Assembly: GCA_019309815.1 (NCBI GenBank)
Contig: JAFDFO010000129.1
Span: 1-6,169, forward strand
DNA length: 6,169 nt
Direction of reading: 5' to 3'
Origin: Deltaproteobacteria bacterium
GTDB taxonomy: Bacteria > Desulfobacterota > Desulfobacteria > Desulfobacterales > C00003060
Below, one piece after another: positions 5,207 through 6,169 of this stretch (position 1 is the first letter of the stretch; each line of letters opens with the position of its first letter). Below the pieces are notes generated by a model. That model was not told where the DNA came from. It saw only the letters and a program-made list of their open reading frames with translations, and did no database searches. The position numbers and the translations under genes are program-made.

Positions 5207-6169
5207 TCAATACCCATTTGGATGGTTCTTGTGCCAGTTCCAGGCGGTGTCCATGATCGTTTCAAGGTCTGGCATTTGCGCCTTCCAGCCCAATTCCTCG
5301 TTTGCCTTTGCACTTGAGGCGATAAGGACTGCAGGATCGCCGGCACGCCTCTCTACGATCTTTACAGGAATGTCCCTACCAGTGATATGCCCGGCAATCT
5401 CAATGACTTGTTTGACTGAATATCCCTTCGCATTCCCGAGGTTGTATTTGGTACTTGGAGAGCCCGCCAGCAATTTCTCAAGGGCAAGCAGATGGGCCTC
5501 AGTCAAATCTTCCACGTGGATGTAATCCCGGATACAGGTGCCGTCTGGAGTCGGGTAGTCGTCTCCGAAAATATTCACGTGGGGATGTTGCCCCAAGGCT
5601 GTCTTAAGGACGACCGGAATAAGGTGTGTTTCCGGGTTATGCTCCTCTCCCATTTCTCCGTCGGAATCTGCACCAGCCGCATTGAAATACCGCAGGCAAA
5701 CTGATTCAAGCCCGTACGCCGTCCTGAAGTCGTCCAGGATATGTTCAACCATGAGTTTGGTTCTCCCATAGGGACTCATGGGTCTCTTGGGCTGATCCTC
5801 AGTGATTGGCGTTTCGTCGGGCTCCCCGTAGATTGAGCAAGACGAGGAGAATATGAAGTTACCGATGCCCCTTTCGACCATCACCTCAAGAAGTGCAAGG
5901 GTGTTTGCAACGTTGTTCTGGTAGTACATGGCCGGGTTGTCCGTCGATTCCCCGACATAGCAGAAGGCAGCAAAGTGCATCACGGCTGAGATGGCATAGT
6001 CTGAAAATACTTTGTGCAGTAAGTCTGCATCAGTCATAGACCCTTCGAAAAAGGGACCGAAGTTTACCGTGCGACGGTGTCCGCGAACAAGGTTATCAAG
6101 AACAATCGGCACGTAACCCCTTTTCGCAAGGAGTTTGGCCGTTTGCGAGCCAATGTATCCAGCCCCGCC
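5207..6169 (-). CDS. galE: UDP-glucose 4-epimerase, missing only its first few residues
   Basis: Cytoplasmic extended SDR enzyme that interconverts UDP-glucose and UDP-galactose using bound NAD. The frame is open to the right edge and its first visible residues are GGAGYIGSQTAKLLAKRGY, the NAD-binding glycine motif that sits about six to eight residues from the start of GalE. The true start therefore lies just outside the window, and the GTG at 6112 is internal. Numbering from the edge, 320 residues are present: FAAFCYVGES at 66-75, the active-site serine region SSSCSIYGEP at 108-117, the catalytic YGRTK (YxxxK) at 134-138, RYFNAAG at 160-166, RDYIHVEDL at 214-222 and RAGDPA at 275-280. Length and motifs are normal for GalE. 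It is upstream of cysC on the same strand. A relaxed specificity for N-acetylated sugars cannot be excluded. Confidence 0.95.
   Translation of the reverse strand, partial: GGAGYIGSQTAKLLAKRGYVPIVLDNLVRGHRRTVNFGPFFEGSMTDADLLHKVFSDYAISAVMHFAAFCYVGESTDNPAMYYQNNVANTLALLEVMVERGIGNFIFSSSCSIYGEPDETPITEDQPKRPMSPYGRTKLMVEHILDDFRTAYGLESVCLRYFNAAGADSDGEMGEEHNPETHLIPVVLKTALGQHPHVNIFGDDYPTPDGTCIRDYIHVEDLTEAHLLALEKLLAGSPSTKYNLGNAKGYSVKQVIEIAGHITGRDIPVKIVERRAGDPAVLIASSAKANEELGWKAQMPDLETIMDTAWNWHKNHPNGY

Noticed and set aside
5207..6112. Complete galE starting at the GTG at 6112
   Set aside because: The frame continues upstream to the edge and encodes the NAD-binding GGAGYIG motif, so the gene is truncated by the window and this GTG is an internal valine.

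Overview
The window looks like a chromosomal segment of a free-living Gram-negative bacterium of moderate GC content. The gene styles (Pit transporter with a DUF47 partner, a stand-alone APS kinase, an SDR39U1-type epimerase, repeat-rich spacers) would suit a deltaproteobacterium / Desulfobacterota. That placement is an inference from general resemblance; nothing in the window fixes the taxon.

Layout. Bases 1-128 (minus) hold the N-terminus of a Nudix ADP-ribose pyrophosphatase that runs off the left edge. A 146-bp divergent spacer carries a candidate sigma70-type promoter for a plus-strand pair: a PiT-family phosphate transporter (275-1531) and, 26 bp later, its DUF47/PhoU-like partner (1558-2223). 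A 430-bp non-coding stretch follows. Its distal part is a compact, highly palindromic element with 18-bp terminal inverted repeats flanked by TA (about 2469-2633), which resembles a MITE. About 20 bp beyond it begins a 238-aa protein I do not recognise (2654-3370, plus).

A 43-bp convergent gap with a hairpin separates this from a minus-strand run: galE (5207-6169, start beyond the right edge), cysC (4401-5012) and an SDR39U1/YfcH-like epimerase (3414-4322). The galE-cysC spacer contains a second repeat, made of 7-bp units arranged as a long near-perfect inverted repeat (5057-5137).

How the genes work together. Pit plus DUF47 is a known low-affinity phosphate uptake module. GalE makes UDP-galactose and CysC makes PAPS, the sulfate donor, so the two together could feed synthesis of a sulfated surface polysaccharide; this is an inference from adjacency only. 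The most unusual content is the two intergenic repeat structures and the unrecognised 238-aa protein. I see no convincing new multi-gene system.
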